From positions 1-39,595 of the forward strand of contig CALVFU010000010.1 in assembly GCA_944326905.1 (NCBI GenBank): a stretch of DNA of 39,595 nt, given 5' to 3'. Positions 8,285 to 16,312 of the stretch are shown piece after piece. The notes beneath the pieces were generated by a model that saw nothing but the letters and a program-made list of their open reading frames with translations, had not been told where the DNA came from and made no database searches. The translations under genes and the position numbers were made by a program. The DNA is from Candidatus Gastranaerophilales bacterium. GTDB taxonomy: Bacteria > Cyanobacteriota > Vampirovibrionia > Gastranaerophilales > Gastranaerophilaceae. Numbering within the stretch: the first letter of the stretch is position 1; every line of letters begins with the position of its first letter.

Positions 8285-8668
8285 TTATAATCCGGCTATA
8301 GAAATACTTGTCATACCTGCATTACGTGCACTGTCCATTAGTTTTACAACAGCCCCGTGTTCCGCATTTTCTTCTACTTGGATTAATAACCCGTCTTTGT
8401 ATTCATTTGCGGATGATGCTATAACTTTTTCCAAATCAGATGCTGGAATTTCAGTATCATCATTATAATACTTATTATCACTTGTAACAGTAAAGTGCAT
8501 AACTTTTGTGTTTAGGTTTTCTTGCTGCTCCTGAGTTACAACTTCAGGAACTTTTAAATTTAAGCCTTGTTGATCAAGCAATGGTGCAATTACCATCATT
8601 ATTATTAGCAAAACAAGAAATATATCTGTCAAAGGTGTTATGTTAATTTCATTAAAACTGTCACGCAT
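8285..8668 (-). CDS. exbD: ExbD/TolR-family proton-channel subunit (second copy)
   Basis: 127 residues. A short cytoplasmic N-terminus is followed by one membrane helix with the conserved channel Asp (INITPLTDIFLVLLIIMMV), then a periplasmic domain. ExbD works with ExbB to couple the proton gradient to TonB. The first 25 residues are nearly identical to the neighbouring ExbD, while the periplasmic domains differ clearly, so this is an old duplication kept for different periplasmic contacts. It is the last gene of the tonB-exbB-exbD-exbD group, 17 bases after the first exbD. Confidence 0.9.
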   Translation of the reverse strand: MRDSFNEINITPLTDIFLVLLIIMMVIAPLLDQQGLNLKVPEVVTQEQQENLNTKVMHFTVTSDNKYYNDDTEIPASDLEKVIASSANEYKDGLLIQVEENAEHGAVVKLMDSARNAGMTSISIAGL

Positions 8669-8685
8669 TTATTTTATCCTTATCC

Positions 8686-9147
8686 CTATGATTGGGTACT
8701 GTTTTTGAGTTCGTTTTCCTGTAGTTTTTTCTGGTCTTTTTTGTTAAGCGGCTCACCTGCAACAATTAGTTTTTTATACTCGGCTGCCTGTGCGGCATTC
8801 ATTATGTTCAAAATAACCGCACTTTTTGTCTTTTCATCAGCCTTTACTACAACCTCTTGTTTTTCAAGCGATGGTTTTAATTTAATGAGTGCATCAATTA
8901 GATTTTCATTTTGAATACGTTCACCATTCAGATAAATACTGCCGTCACGGGTTACAGATACCATTGCATTCTGTTGTTCAATTGCGACACCGCTGTTAAT
9001 TTCCGGCATGGTTATAGCATTGTCCATTGATTGGAATGTAGGAGCTACAACCATCATTATAATTAACAGAACGAGAAATATATCCGTCAGAGGAGTTATG
9101 TTAATCTCGGTAAACATTGTATTTTTTTTGCCGGAATTTGCTGCCAT
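8686..9147 (-). CDS. exbD: ExbD/TolR-family proton-channel subunit (first copy)
   Basis: 153 residues. It has the same membrane helix with channel Asp (TEINITPLTDIFLVLL) and a periplasmic domain containing ITMPEINSG and the DGSIYLNGERI segment typical of ExbD. A charged C-terminal tail (about 133-153, Lys/Glu-rich) is absent from the second copy. It starts three bases after the exbB stop, so translation is probably coupled. Confidence 0.92.
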   Translation of the reverse strand: MAANSGKKNTMFTEINITPLTDIFLVLLIIMMVVAPTFQSMDNAITMPEINSGVAIEQQNAMVSVTRDGSIYLNGERIQNENLIDALIKLKPSLEKQEVVVKADEKTKSAVILNIMNAAQAAEYKKLIVAGEPLNKKDQKKLQENELKNSTQS

Positions 9148-9150
9148 AAA

Positions 9151-9801
9151 CTATACCTTTAATCCTGAATTAGAAGCAGTCTGTATTTGATCTTCTTCTG
9201 AGTCTGCAAAACTTAAGAATAACAGTTTGATTAACTGGAAGTTTGATTCAAAATCTTTGACTGTATTTTGAAACGCGTTATAAAAAATAACGGCAAGAAT
9301 AGCAACCCCAAGACCAAATGCTGTAGCAATAAGAGCAGAACCGATACCTGTAGCAACCGCCGCTGATTGGTTTCCCTGTACTGCTAAATCTTGGAAAGTA
9401 TAAAGAATCCTTACAACTGTGCCAAACAAACCTAAGAACGGAGCAACACCGCCTATAGTTCCTAGTATAGGGAGTTTGTCTTCAAGTTTCTTAACGGCGA
9501 GGCTTGATGATATATCAAAGGAACGTGAAAACCCTTTTCTTTGATCTGTGTAAATTCTCACAGCTTCTTCTGTTAATTCACCGTATATTCCGCCGCACTG
9601 AATAGCTATATTATTAGCATTTATCAGATTATTATTAGAAAGCTCTTTGGATAACTTTCCGATGAGCGGACCTACTTCACGCTTATTTGCGCTGTAATAA
9701 GTCCAGCGGTTTATAATAACACCTATTGCAAGAATAGAACAAATTAAAATCGGTAATAATACCGGCCAGTCCATTTTAATAGCATCTAATAATAATTCCA
9801 T
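9151..9801 (-). CDS. exbB: ExbB/TolQ/MotA-family proton channel protein
   Basis: 216 residues. The N-terminal membrane helix (about 12-34) is followed by a cytoplasmic region and two long C-terminal helices with LGTIGGVAPFLGLFGTV and AAVATGIGSALIATAFGLGVAI, the most conserved MotA_ExbB features. The protein forms the pentameric proton channel around ExbD. It sits 20 bases after tonB and 3 bases before exbD. The neighbouring tonB, rather than tolB/pal, favours ExbB over TolQ, although the split is not absolute. Confidence 0.92.
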   Translation of the reverse strand: MELLLDAIKMDWPVLLPILICSILAIGVIINRWTYYSANKREVGPLIGKLSKELSNNNLINANNIAIQCGGIYGELTEEAVRIYTDQRKGFSRSFDISSSLAVKKLEDKLPILGTIGGVAPFLGLFGTVVRILYTFQDLAVQGNQSAAVATGIGSALIATAFGLGVAILAVIFYNAFQNTVKDFESNFQLIKLLFLSFADSEEDQIQTASNSGLKV

Positions 9802-9821
9802 AATTTATATCCTCTTTTCTG

Positions 9822-11015
9822 TTAGTACCTTGACGCTCCAAATACGTTATAGTCAAACGTAAATTGAATATCTATGCTTTGTCCTCTGAAATCTGCCGGC
9901 AGCGGTCTAAACGGAGCTGTTAATTCTACAGCTTTCAGCGCTGCTTGATCGGCGCTTTGAAGTCCGGAAGTCTTTAATACCCGGCAGGTAAGCAGCCTGC
10001 CGTCTTTTGCAATTCTAAATAGCAGAACAACCCGTTTGCTTTCATTACCTTTAGGCGGATCCCAATTAAGCTTAATTTTACGCTGCAATTCCCGCATATA
10101 TGGACCAAAATCAGGCTCTCTTAATGCGTCTATACCTGGAGCACCTCCGCCCCCTCCCGGATTGCCTGCATTATAGCTTCTGCCTCCGGCGCTTCTGCCT
10201 AACTGACCGCTGCCGCCTCTGCTTGCTGATGGAGATAGTGAAGGTGCCGGCGCAAATGCGCTTCCTGCGCCTGCAACCGAAACTGGACCGCCGGTTGTTT
10301 TAGCAGCTGGTGAACTTCCGCTGCCTGATACGGGACCTGTTACCAAAGTTTTGCCAACAGGAGCTTTAGGCGGAACAGGAACAGTAAATGCGCTTGATGG
10401 TTTTACAACAGGCTTTGGGGCTGCAATAGGCTTAGGCGATGGTGCCGGAGTCGGCGGCGCCGGTTTTGCCGGTGATGGCTTTACAGCTTGTGTTTGTGCC
10501 GTTTTTTGTTTTTGTACGGGTTTAGGCTGCTGAGGCTGGTGTTTCTGAACAGGTTTTGTAACTTTCTTTGGCTGCGGCTGCGGAGCAGGTTTAGCCTTAG
10601 GTTTAGGCTGGGCTGCGGCCGGCTGGACAGAAGGTTTTGGCGCTGCTCCTGCTTGAGAAGGCATTGATACAGGACGTTTAGGATTATTTATCCCGCCGCT
10701 TCTTGAGTTTATATCCGCGCGGTTGCGGGTATTAGGATTGCGCGGCGTGCCTTCATTTTGAACCAGTACAAATTCTATATCTTTTTTAAATTCAGGTTTT
10801 TGGAATAATGTCAAATGGATTCCAAACAAGGCAAGCATAATTGTTATCAGAACTAGAGCCCCAAAACTTGCCGGGTGTAAAATTAATGATATTAAAAGAG
10901 ATTTTTTAAACGAAATTCCTTCATCACGCTCCTTGCGTGTTACAGCAGGCAGCGTGTAAAATTCGTCTTGACTATCCTCCTCGATAAATATATTTTTATT
11001 TCCCAATAATGTCAT
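9822..11015 (-). CDS. tonB: TonB-family energy transducer with long Pro/Ala/Lys-rich linker
   Basis: 397 residues, longer than classical TonB (about 240). A cytoplasmic N-tail of about 37 residues precedes one membrane helix (about 38-70). A very long Pro/Lys/Ala/Gln-rich linker then runs from about 125 to 235, followed by a Gly/Ser-rich stretch (about 240-295). The C-terminal TonB_C/TolA-like domain (about 305-392) contains YMRELQRKIKLNWDPP, RVLKTSGLQSADQAAL and APFRPLP. It would transmit energy from ExbB/ExbD across the periplasm to outer-membrane receptors. No TonB-dependent receptor is in the window. It is downstream of the glycine-zipper protein by 75 bases and is followed by exbB. Confidence 0.88.
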   Translation of the reverse strand: MTLLGNKNIFIEEDSQDEFYTLPAVTRKERDEGISFKKSLLISLILHPASFGALVLITIMLALFGIHLTLFQKPEFKKDIEFVLVQNEGTPRNPNTRNRADINSRSGGINNPKRPVSMPSQAGAAPKPSVQPAAAQPKPKAKPAPQPQPKKVTKPVQKHQPQQPKPVQKQKTAQTQAVKPSPAKPAPPTPAPSPKPIAAPKPVVKPSSAFTVPVPPKAPVGKTLVTGPVSGSGSSPAAKTTGGPVSVAGAGSAFAPAPSLSPSASRGGSGQLGRSAGGRSYNAGNPGGGGGAPGIDALREPDFGPYMRELQRKIKLNWDPPKGNESKRVVLLFRIAKDGRLLTCRVLKTSGLQSADQAALKAVELTAPFRPLPADFRGQSIDIQFTFDYNVFGASRY

Positions 11016-11090
11016 TGTTTTCTCTTGTTTGTAACTTTATTCTATATTGAACTTTACGAATTTGTATTATCCGTAAAGGGAATATAGATA

Positions 11091-11849
11091 TTAGTCACCA
11101 TAATCGTAAGATGACGGATTGACAGTAATCGGCTGGGTAAGAATTATATCAATAGCCGAGTTGGCAGGAATTTCAACATTATCTCCTTTGTCCCATATTG
11201 ACTTAACAAGTCCTGCCCCTGCACCCACTGCTGTACCCAAAGCAGCTCCGCGACCTATTTCACCGCCTGATAAAGCACCAAAAACAACCCCTGATACTGC
11301 ACCAGCACCGGCTCCTACAGTTAAATCTTTAGCATAATCTTTGGTAACATCAAGTTTTGTACCGCCGACTAATACCCCCGTTCCGTCTGTTGTTGATATT
11401 ATACCTGAAATGGGTATTGCCACACCATAAGGTGTTAAAATCTGTGTAAATCTGATTGACAGTTTTCCGTTCATACTTCCGCGTTTTGCTTTGCTGCTTT
11501 CTATTACAATCCCGGAAACAGTACTTCCTGCAGGGGCTATTAGCTTGTTATTGTAATAAAAATCAGAGCCTAAAACCGCTGAAACATTTTGTCCAAGAGT
11601 TGTATACTCAGAGCTTATAGGAGAAGTTACTACAAGCCCTACTTTTGTACCGGCAGGAACAGTAACTACCGAACCTTGAAGCTGCGGTGTAGAATTATAA
11701 GAAGAAACCGGCACCAACGGCTGCTGATAATACTGTTGCTGATATACCGGCTGAGTTTGTGCCGGCTGGTAAGAATAATTTGATGCGGCTAGGGCGCTGC
11801 TTGTTACTAAAATCATTCCTGCAAAAGTATATAAGATTTGTTTCCTCAT
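11091..11849 (-). CDS. Secreted glycine-zipper envelope protein (VirB10/TrbI-like region)
   Basis: About 252 residues, with a signal peptide (MRKQILYTFAGMILVTSSALA). A Gln/Tyr-rich spacer follows. A beta-rich domain (about 60-160: VPAGTKVGLVVTSPISSEY, LIAPAGSTVSGIV) resembles the ligand-exposed part of VirB10/TrbI proteins. A glycine zipper (about 180-220: GAGAGAVSGVVFGALSGG, GAALGTAVGAGAG) and a last beta block with IPANSAIDIILTQPI complete it. I choose the ATG at 11849, nine bases after GGAGGG, over the TTG at 11858 that touches the ribosome binding site. It leads the tonB-exb group under a near-consensus promoter. Its function is unknown; an outer-membrane or peptidoglycan-associated role is plausible. 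Confidence 0.65.
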   Translation of the reverse strand: MRKQILYTFAGMILVTSSALAASNYSYQPAQTQPVYQQQYYQQPLVPVSSYNSTPQLQGSVVTVPAGTKVGLVVTSPISSEYTTLGQNVSAVLGSDFYYNNKLIAPAGSTVSGIVIESSKAKRGSMNGKLSIRFTQILTPYGVAIPISGIISTTDGTGVLVGGTKLDVTKDYAKDLTVGAGAGAVSGVVFGALSGGEIGRGAALGTAVGAGAGLVKSIWDKGDNVEIPANSAIDIILTQPITVNPSSYDYGD

Positions 11850-11880
11850 AGTGTTCAACCCTCCTTTGTATACACTTACT

Positions 11881-11908
11881 ATTGTAATATCTCTTAAAAA
11901 TATGTCAA
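11881..11908 (-). promoter_or_regulatory. Near-consensus sigma-70 promoter of the envelope/TonB group
   Basis: On the minus strand TTGACA (perfect) is followed after 16 bases by TACAAT. This lies 32 bases upstream of the ATG at 11849, with GGAGGG in between. It is the best housekeeping promoter in the window. Confidence 0.7.
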
Positions 11909-12002
11909 TTCTGTTAAGCGCATAACAAAGACTGATACTATGTTTTGTACTGCTTTATTATACTCTTGGTTATAAAACGATTACTTTTTTAAAATGTTCA
12001 TT

Positions 12003-12605
12003 TTACTGTGAAATAAAATTGCTTTCAGGTTCAATATAACGGATATACGTGTAAGCATTAAGTTTTATAGAGCCGTATATAAATTTCATAACTCCGTCTT
12101 TATACGGCAGGAGTTTTGCAAACATGATATCAGCTTCTCCAAAATCATCACTTGTTTCGTGAGCTTTAATTTTTGCTACAAGATTATGTGATTGATATAG
12201 ATTTATAAAAACGCCCTCTTTGTTCTTTTCGCCTTCTACTCTGTAATACCCTTTATCTAAGGCTTTGTTATCAACAACAATATTAACAGGCAAAAGTAGT
12301 ATTTGTTCTTCAAGCTCCGGGTCTTTTAAACTCTGATCGGGTAAATCATCAAGAGTTGCATCAAGTTCTTTGTGTAAACTGTGTCCTTTAAATTTTTTGA
12401 TTCTTTTTTCCTTTTGTTTTTCTTCTTTTTGGTTCTTTTTCTCTTCAAGAGCATTAATAGTATCTTCGTATTCTTTGTTAGGAATAACCTTCTGCCCCGC
12501 CCAGGTATTATCAAAATCTTCATAATCCGCAGGATTAAGATTTGTAACAGCAAATCCAGCCGGCATAAAAAGCATAATTATTAATACATATACAAAGCGC
12601 TTCAT
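12003..12605 (-). CDS. Secreted protein of unknown function
   Basis: 200 residues with an N-terminal signal peptide (MKRFVYVLIIMLFMPAGFA). Next come a highly charged Lys/Glu helix (about 48-75) and an alpha/beta C-terminal part (about 95-200) with ILLLPVNIVVDNKALDKGYY and two short aromatic strands. I recognise no family. It is transcribed alone on the minus strand, with AT-rich DNA and no clear terminator downstream. A periplasmic or surface location is inferred only from the signal peptide. Confidence 0.65.
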   Translation of the reverse strand: MKRFVYVLIIMLFMPAGFAVTNLNPADYEDFDNTWAGQKVIPNKEYEDTINALEEKKNQKEEKQKEKRIKKFKGHSLHKELDATLDDLPDQSLKDPELEEQILLLPVNIVVDNKALDKGYYRVEGEKNKEGVFINLYQSHNLVAKIKAHETSDDFGEADIMFAKLLPYKDGVMKFIYGSIKLNAYTYIRYIEPESNFISQ

Positions 12606-12722
12606 AAAAATAATTGTAATGTTTTTTATAAAAAAGTAAAGCCATAATTTATTTATGTTGAGATTTATATTTATGAAATAGTAAGGTTATACAGTTTATT
12701 TTAAACAAAAAACATGCAAGGC

Positions 12723-12750
12723 TTGATTTTTGTTTTTCAGCATTTAATAA
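12723..12750 (+). promoter_or_regulatory. Putative promoter for the duplicated mini-ORF / initiator tRNA unit
   Basis: TTGATT (12723-12728), a 16-base spacer and TAATAA (12745-12750) would start transcription near 12757. The transcript would run through the two 104-base units and the tRNA to the terminator at 13099-13134. The remaining sequence from 12606 to 12722 is AT-rich and shows nothing else. Confidence 0.4.
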
Positions 12751-12837
12751 TGTTAAGGTAGGGGTGGTGATAACAGTTGTTGTCAGCGACTCGAACAAAG
12801 GTAACGCGGGATACTCTGCCGACGAGGAGGTGACTAA

Positions 12838-12897
12838 ATGTCACGTCCGAGGAGAGGAAAGTCTGGTTCCAGACTGCGGCATGGTTATCGCAATTGA
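12838..12897 (+). CDS. Candidate 19-residue Arg-rich mini-protein, copy A
   Basis: AGGAGGTGA (12825-12833), a 9-base perfect complement of the 16S rRNA 3' end, lies seven bases (counted from GGAGG) before an ATG. The ATG opens a 19-codon frame: MSRPRRGKSGSRLRHGYRN. It has six Arg, one Lys, one His and no acidic residue. No other gene in the window has so strong a ribosome binding site, although single-copy evidence for such a short frame is weak. It resembles small rRNA-binding peptides in composition only; it is not ribosomal protein THX by sequence. Alternatives are a leader peptide or a structured RNA whose sequence reads through by chance. Confidence 0.4.
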   Translation: MSRPRRGKSGSRLRHGYRN

Positions 12898-12941
12898 AAA
12901 TAAAATAACGCGGGATACCCTGCCGACGAGGAGGTGACTAA

Positions 12942-13001
12942 ATGTCACGTCCGAGGAGAGGAAAGTCTGGTTCCAGACTGCGGCATGGTTATCGCAATTG
13001 A
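12942..13001 (+). CDS. Candidate 19-residue Arg-rich mini-protein, copy B
   Basis: This is an exact copy of the frame at 12838, with the same AGGAGGTGA (12929-12937) and the same stop. The 104-bp period is not a multiple of three, so each copy must be translated on its own. The single base difference between units lies outside the frame and gives no information on selection. The frame ends nine bases before the unit boundary and 11 before the tRNA. Confidence 0.4.
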   Translation: MSRPRRGKSGSRLRHGYRN

Positions 13002-13012
13002 AAATAAAATAA

Positions 13013-13089
<77 letters not shown>

Positions 13090-13098
13090 ATTGATATA

Positions 13099-13134
13099 AG
13101 TGGCTTTTAGAAAACCTCTAAAAGTCACTTTTTT
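13099..13134 (+). terminator. Rho-independent terminator after tRNA-fMet
   Basis: A 13-bp stem (AGTGGCTTTTAGA with TCTAAAAGTCACT, one G-U pair) and a 5-base loop are followed by a T run. It lies ten bases after the tRNA 3' end and ends the unit that may start near 12757. Confidence 0.85.
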
Positions 13135-13185
13135 AGTTTTTGCAATATATTTTGCTGCATATCGGAGGTTTAATGTAGTTTTTTT

Positions 13186-13386
13186 CCAGTTTGATTTGTA
13201 CGGATAGATAGGTTGGCTTTGTGTGGGAGTTTCCGGGTCGGAAAATTAAGTTTACCCAAATAATCAAACTGGAAAACTGGACTTTTTCTGGACTGTACGG
13301 ATAGATTGAGATTTGCAGAATTTCAGTGAGATAGGCACCGTTTTTGAGTTGTACGGATAATTTGATTATTTCGGAAAAGTCCAGTT
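13186..13386. repeat. Intergenic cluster of short direct and inverted repeats
   Basis: TGTACGGATA occurs three times (13197-13206, 13294-13303, 13350-13359). CCAGTTTGATT (13186-13196) is inverted at 13262-13272, and AACTGGACTTTT (13275-13286) is inverted at 13375-13386. No convincing reading frame covers this stretch, so the 13135-13483 gap holds only these repeats. It may be a degraded mobile element or a folded RNA. Confidence 0.6.
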
Positions 13387-13483
13387 CCGCAAATATTTAA
13401 ATTTTTGGTTCCTCTCTTTTGAATAACTTATTAAAAAACATATTTTATGTTAGAGTTTTTATAAAACATGGAGAAAATCATAA

Positions 13484-13995
13484 ATGAAAAATGTTATAAG
13501 AAACAGATAGTGATAGAATTAAAGTCTATAACTTAATTAAAGAAACATTCAAACAAGCACAATATACAGATGGGGATGAACATAATTTAGTTGAACGATT
13601 AAGAAAAAGTTCAGCTTTTATTCCAGAGCTTTCTCTTGTTGCTGTCATAGAGGGTCAAATTGTTGGACATATACTTTTTACAAAGATACGTGTTGGAGAA
13701 ACGACTCAGCTTGCATTAGCCCCATTAACGGTTGCTGATAAATTTCAAAAACAAGGTATAGGTGGAATATTAATAGAAGAAGGACATAAAATAGCAAAAA
13801 AAAAATGGGATATGAATTTTCTATTTTATTAGGTTATCCAAATTATTATTCACGTTTTGGATATGAACCTGCTGAAAACTTTGCAATAAAAAGTCCTTTT
13901 GAAGTTTCAAGTGAATATTTTATGGCAATTAATTTGAATAAAAAAAGACAAAACTTGATGCTACTGTAGAATATCCCAAAGAATTTAAATTGTAA
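13484..13995 (+). pseudogene. Decayed GNAT-family N-acetyltransferase
   Basis: Joined across frames, the segment reads as a YhbS-like GNAT acetyltransferase: MKNVI, then ETDSDRIKVYNLI, the SLVAVIEGQIVGHILF strand pair, acetyl-CoA loop FQKQGIGGIL, then GYPNYYSRFGYEPA and YPKEFKL near the end. Three lesions break it: a small deletion near 13495-13499, a shift in a run of ten A at 13796-13805, and a third shift near 13945-13960. The two later lesions are near A runs and could be sequencing errors; the first is not in a homopolymer. AT-richness is similar to its surroundings. Treat it as a pseudogene unless read depth shows otherwise. Confidence 0.8.
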
Positions 13996-14065
13996 CAAAT
14001 ATTATATACAATAAATGTTATATTTAAACATCAAAGTTGATACGAAATCGACATTTAGCAGTACA

Positions 14066-16303
14066 TCACCCGCGTTTTAAGACAAGAAGCGCATCATGCG
14101 GAATATAGGTCTCTTTTATCCCGTTATCTGAGATAGCAAAAAATAATTCCAGCAAATCGCCGCTGTTTATTCCTAAATCAGAAAACGGAAGCTTAATATC
14201 TATTACATTTTCATATTTAATCTCTATATTATTAACTCCGGCAAGCCGCCAGCAGTTTTCATCTTTTACATCTAAAAAACGCACAGGGAAAAGTTCATCA
14301 TTTATTACTATTAAAAGAAGTTCATTATTGAATTTTTCTTTTGTAATCAAGGAATTTTCATCATTTTTGTCAATCAGCCTTATTGGCGCACGCGGGGTAA
14401 TTACAGAAGCATTCCTTGTATATATATGAAATTGGTTAATCCTTTTTGCTGAACTCTCAGGGGTTTTGTTTGTATAAATCCTTAAATAAATATTTTCTGT
14501 ATCATTGCAAAAAGAAATTCTGTCAAAAAGTTTGTTTTCCTTATAAACAGGTCCATCCGGGATAACAATACTTCCTGCCTGCTGCCAATTAGCGTCTGAA
14601 GAGAGTCTGCCATCAATTGTTTGACTCAAAAGCGTTTCAGGATACCGCATAGTAATATCGCTTGCTGAAACAAACGGTGTCTCAAGAAATTCAGGAATAT
14701 TAATATTAAGTATTTTATAGATATTTTTAAGTCTTTCTCTGAAAATATAGTCAAAAATATAATCCTGCCCTGAGTTGTTAGGTTCTCCATACCACCAAAA
14801 CCAATCACTTCCTTGGCAGATGTACAGTTCATTCATTGCATCATCAATCAGTGATTTAGGAACATTTGTATGTTCTTTTTTGTAAGTAAAAATGTCATCA
14901 CGTACTTGTTTAACACAACTCCATGCAAGATTTTTTTCTTTTTCACCTATCCAGCATTGAAAACTGTTATTAATCCATGAGCCCGCGTATATTTTTTTAA
15001 GCTCTTTCTTGTGTTTGTCTTTTGAAATATATTCACTTATAAGAACTGTTTCCAGGCTTGTATCATTTTCTATATCAGAATAAATCTCATTCAGAAATTC
15101 ATAACCGTCATTATCGTAACGCTCCCAGCAGTTTTCGCCGTCGAGAGCGATTGTAAGCAAATGCGTATCATCAGGAGAAACAAGCAGTTTTGACTGAATT
15201 GACTTTATTTTGTCATACAAATCATGTGCTGCAACTTTGCTGTCGACATTTGCATACTCAAAGTTTATAAGGTTTGCAAGCGAGCGGTCTCTAAATACAA
15301 TATCAATAGGATTTGATTTGTCTTTAAATTCATAAACTTTTAACAGATGATACGGATCTTCGAGATTACTTTTAAAGTCTCTTATAAACGGAAAGTTGAT
15401 AGATTCGGAGAGAATTGCTTCATCAGAAATAGTCCATTCAATTCCTTCTTGGGCAAGTGTATTCAAGGTTTTACCGCTCAAACACAATTCGGGCGGCCAA
15501 AATCCTTTAGGGCGTACGCCAAAAACTTCTTCTATTCTGTCAAGTCCTGAACGGATTTGTTTTTTTGCATCAAGCGACATATTAAACCGCGGCGGAAGTC
15601 CTTCCGTGGTTTCCAGGTTTTTATAAACCGCTTTAACATCTTGCAGTATTGGTAATATAGGATGGTAGTATGGACTTGTAGTTATTTCTATCCTGCCGTC
15701 TTTTAAGAATTTTTTATACGAGGGAATTATATCTCCCATAATTGTTAAGTGAAGTCCTATAATATCCTGCCTGTCTTCGTATGTAAAGTTGTCTTGCTTG
15801 TCAAATAAATACTTATATTTAGGGTATCTGTTTTTGTGAAAGGAATCAACCCAGGCAAGATTAAACAACGCCATTAAGTCTGAATAATCCTGGTCTGTAA
15901 ACTCTTCAAGATTAGCTTCTTGAGTTTTAAATCGTTTTTTGTACAATTGGGTGTACCGCTCACTTTTTAAAATCATTGTTTCATAGTTTGCAGTAAAAAA
16001 GTTGTTTAAAATAAATGCTTTTTCATCTTCCGTTAGTTCTTCAGTCTTAGCAAGAGTCAAATCCTGCTGAACATCGGTATATCCTTCTTTTGTGTAGCTC
16101 AGAATAGAATCGACGAGCGAGGGTACAATGTTAAAATTCAGCTTAAGCGAGGGAAATTTATCTAAAACCCAGAGCATATCGAGATAGTCTTTAACAGCAT
16201 GCAAGCGGACATAAGGCATAAGGAAAGTATCTTCCAGCTGGTATACAGGCTGGTGAAAATGCCAGTAGAAGGCAACTGAGAGTTTGTTTAAATCCTTCAT
16301 CAT
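14066..16303 (-). CDS. Glycoside hydrolase family 57 (alpha-amylase/alpha-mannosidase type)
   Basis: 745 residues. The N-terminus (VAFYWHFHQPVYQ) is the first conserved GH57 region. The catalytic nucleophile is E272 in FWPPELCLS, and D388 in IALDGENCWERY fits the acid/base. Region ISDEAIL is also typical. A C-terminal domain (about 560-745) is beta-rich and may bind carbohydrate. GH57 enzymes cleave or transfer alpha-glucans, so glycogen handling in the cytoplasm is likely; no signal peptide is seen. No Shine-Dalgarno precedes the start, and a TATAAT ends nine bases upstream, so the mRNA may be leaderless or nearly so. A second ATG directly follows. Confidence 0.88.
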   Translation of the reverse strand: MMKDLNKLSVAFYWHFHQPVYQLEDTFLMPYVRLHAVKDYLDMLWVLDKFPSLKLNFNIVPSLVDSILSYTKEGYTDVQQDLTLAKTEELTEDEKAFILNNFFTANYETMILKSERYTQLYKKRFKTQEANLEEFTDQDYSDLMALFNLAWVDSFHKNRYPKYKYLFDKQDNFTYEDRQDIIGLHLTIMGDIIPSYKKFLKDGRIEITTSPYYHPILPILQDVKAVYKNLETTEGLPPRFNMSLDAKKQIRSGLDRIEEVFGVRPKGFWPPELCLSGKTLNTLAQEGIEWTISDEAILSESINFPFIRDFKSNLEDPYHLLKVYEFKDKSNPIDIVFRDRSLANLINFEYANVDSKVAAHDLYDKIKSIQSKLLVSPDDTHLLTIALDGENCWERYDNDGYEFLNEIYSDIENDTSLETVLISEYISKDKHKKELKKIYAGSWINNSFQCWIGEKEKNLAWSCVKQVRDDIFTYKKEHTNVPKSLIDDAMNELYICQGSDWFWWYGEPNNSGQDYIFDYIFRERLKNIYKILNINIPEFLETPFVSASDITMRYPETLLSQTIDGRLSSDANWQQAGSIVIPDGPVYKENKLFDRISFCNDTENIYLRIYTNKTPESSAKRINQFHIYTRNASVITPRAPIRLIDKNDENSLITKEKFNNELLLIVINDELFPVRFLDVKDENCWRLAGVNNIEIKYENVIDIKLPFSDLGINSGDLLELFFAISDNGIKETYIPHDALLVLKRG

Positions 16304-16312
16304 TATATTGTG

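Larger units (their letters stand above)
12803..13010 (+). repeat. Two tandem 104-bp units abutting the initiator tRNA
   Basis: Unit A (12803-12906) and unit B (12907-13010) differ at one base only (T versus C at unit position 13). Each begins AACGCGGGAT, and the same ten bases begin at 13011, where they cover the 5' end of the tRNA gene. The duplication is therefore in register with the tRNA. Each unit can fold: TGCCG pairs with CGGCA around a GTGAC/GTCAC hairpin and an AGTCTGG/CCAGACT hairpin. Confidence 0.95.

Noticed and set aside
12803..13010. CRISPR-like array
   Set aside because: Only two units of 104 bp with no spacers of distinct sequence; it is a tandem duplication.
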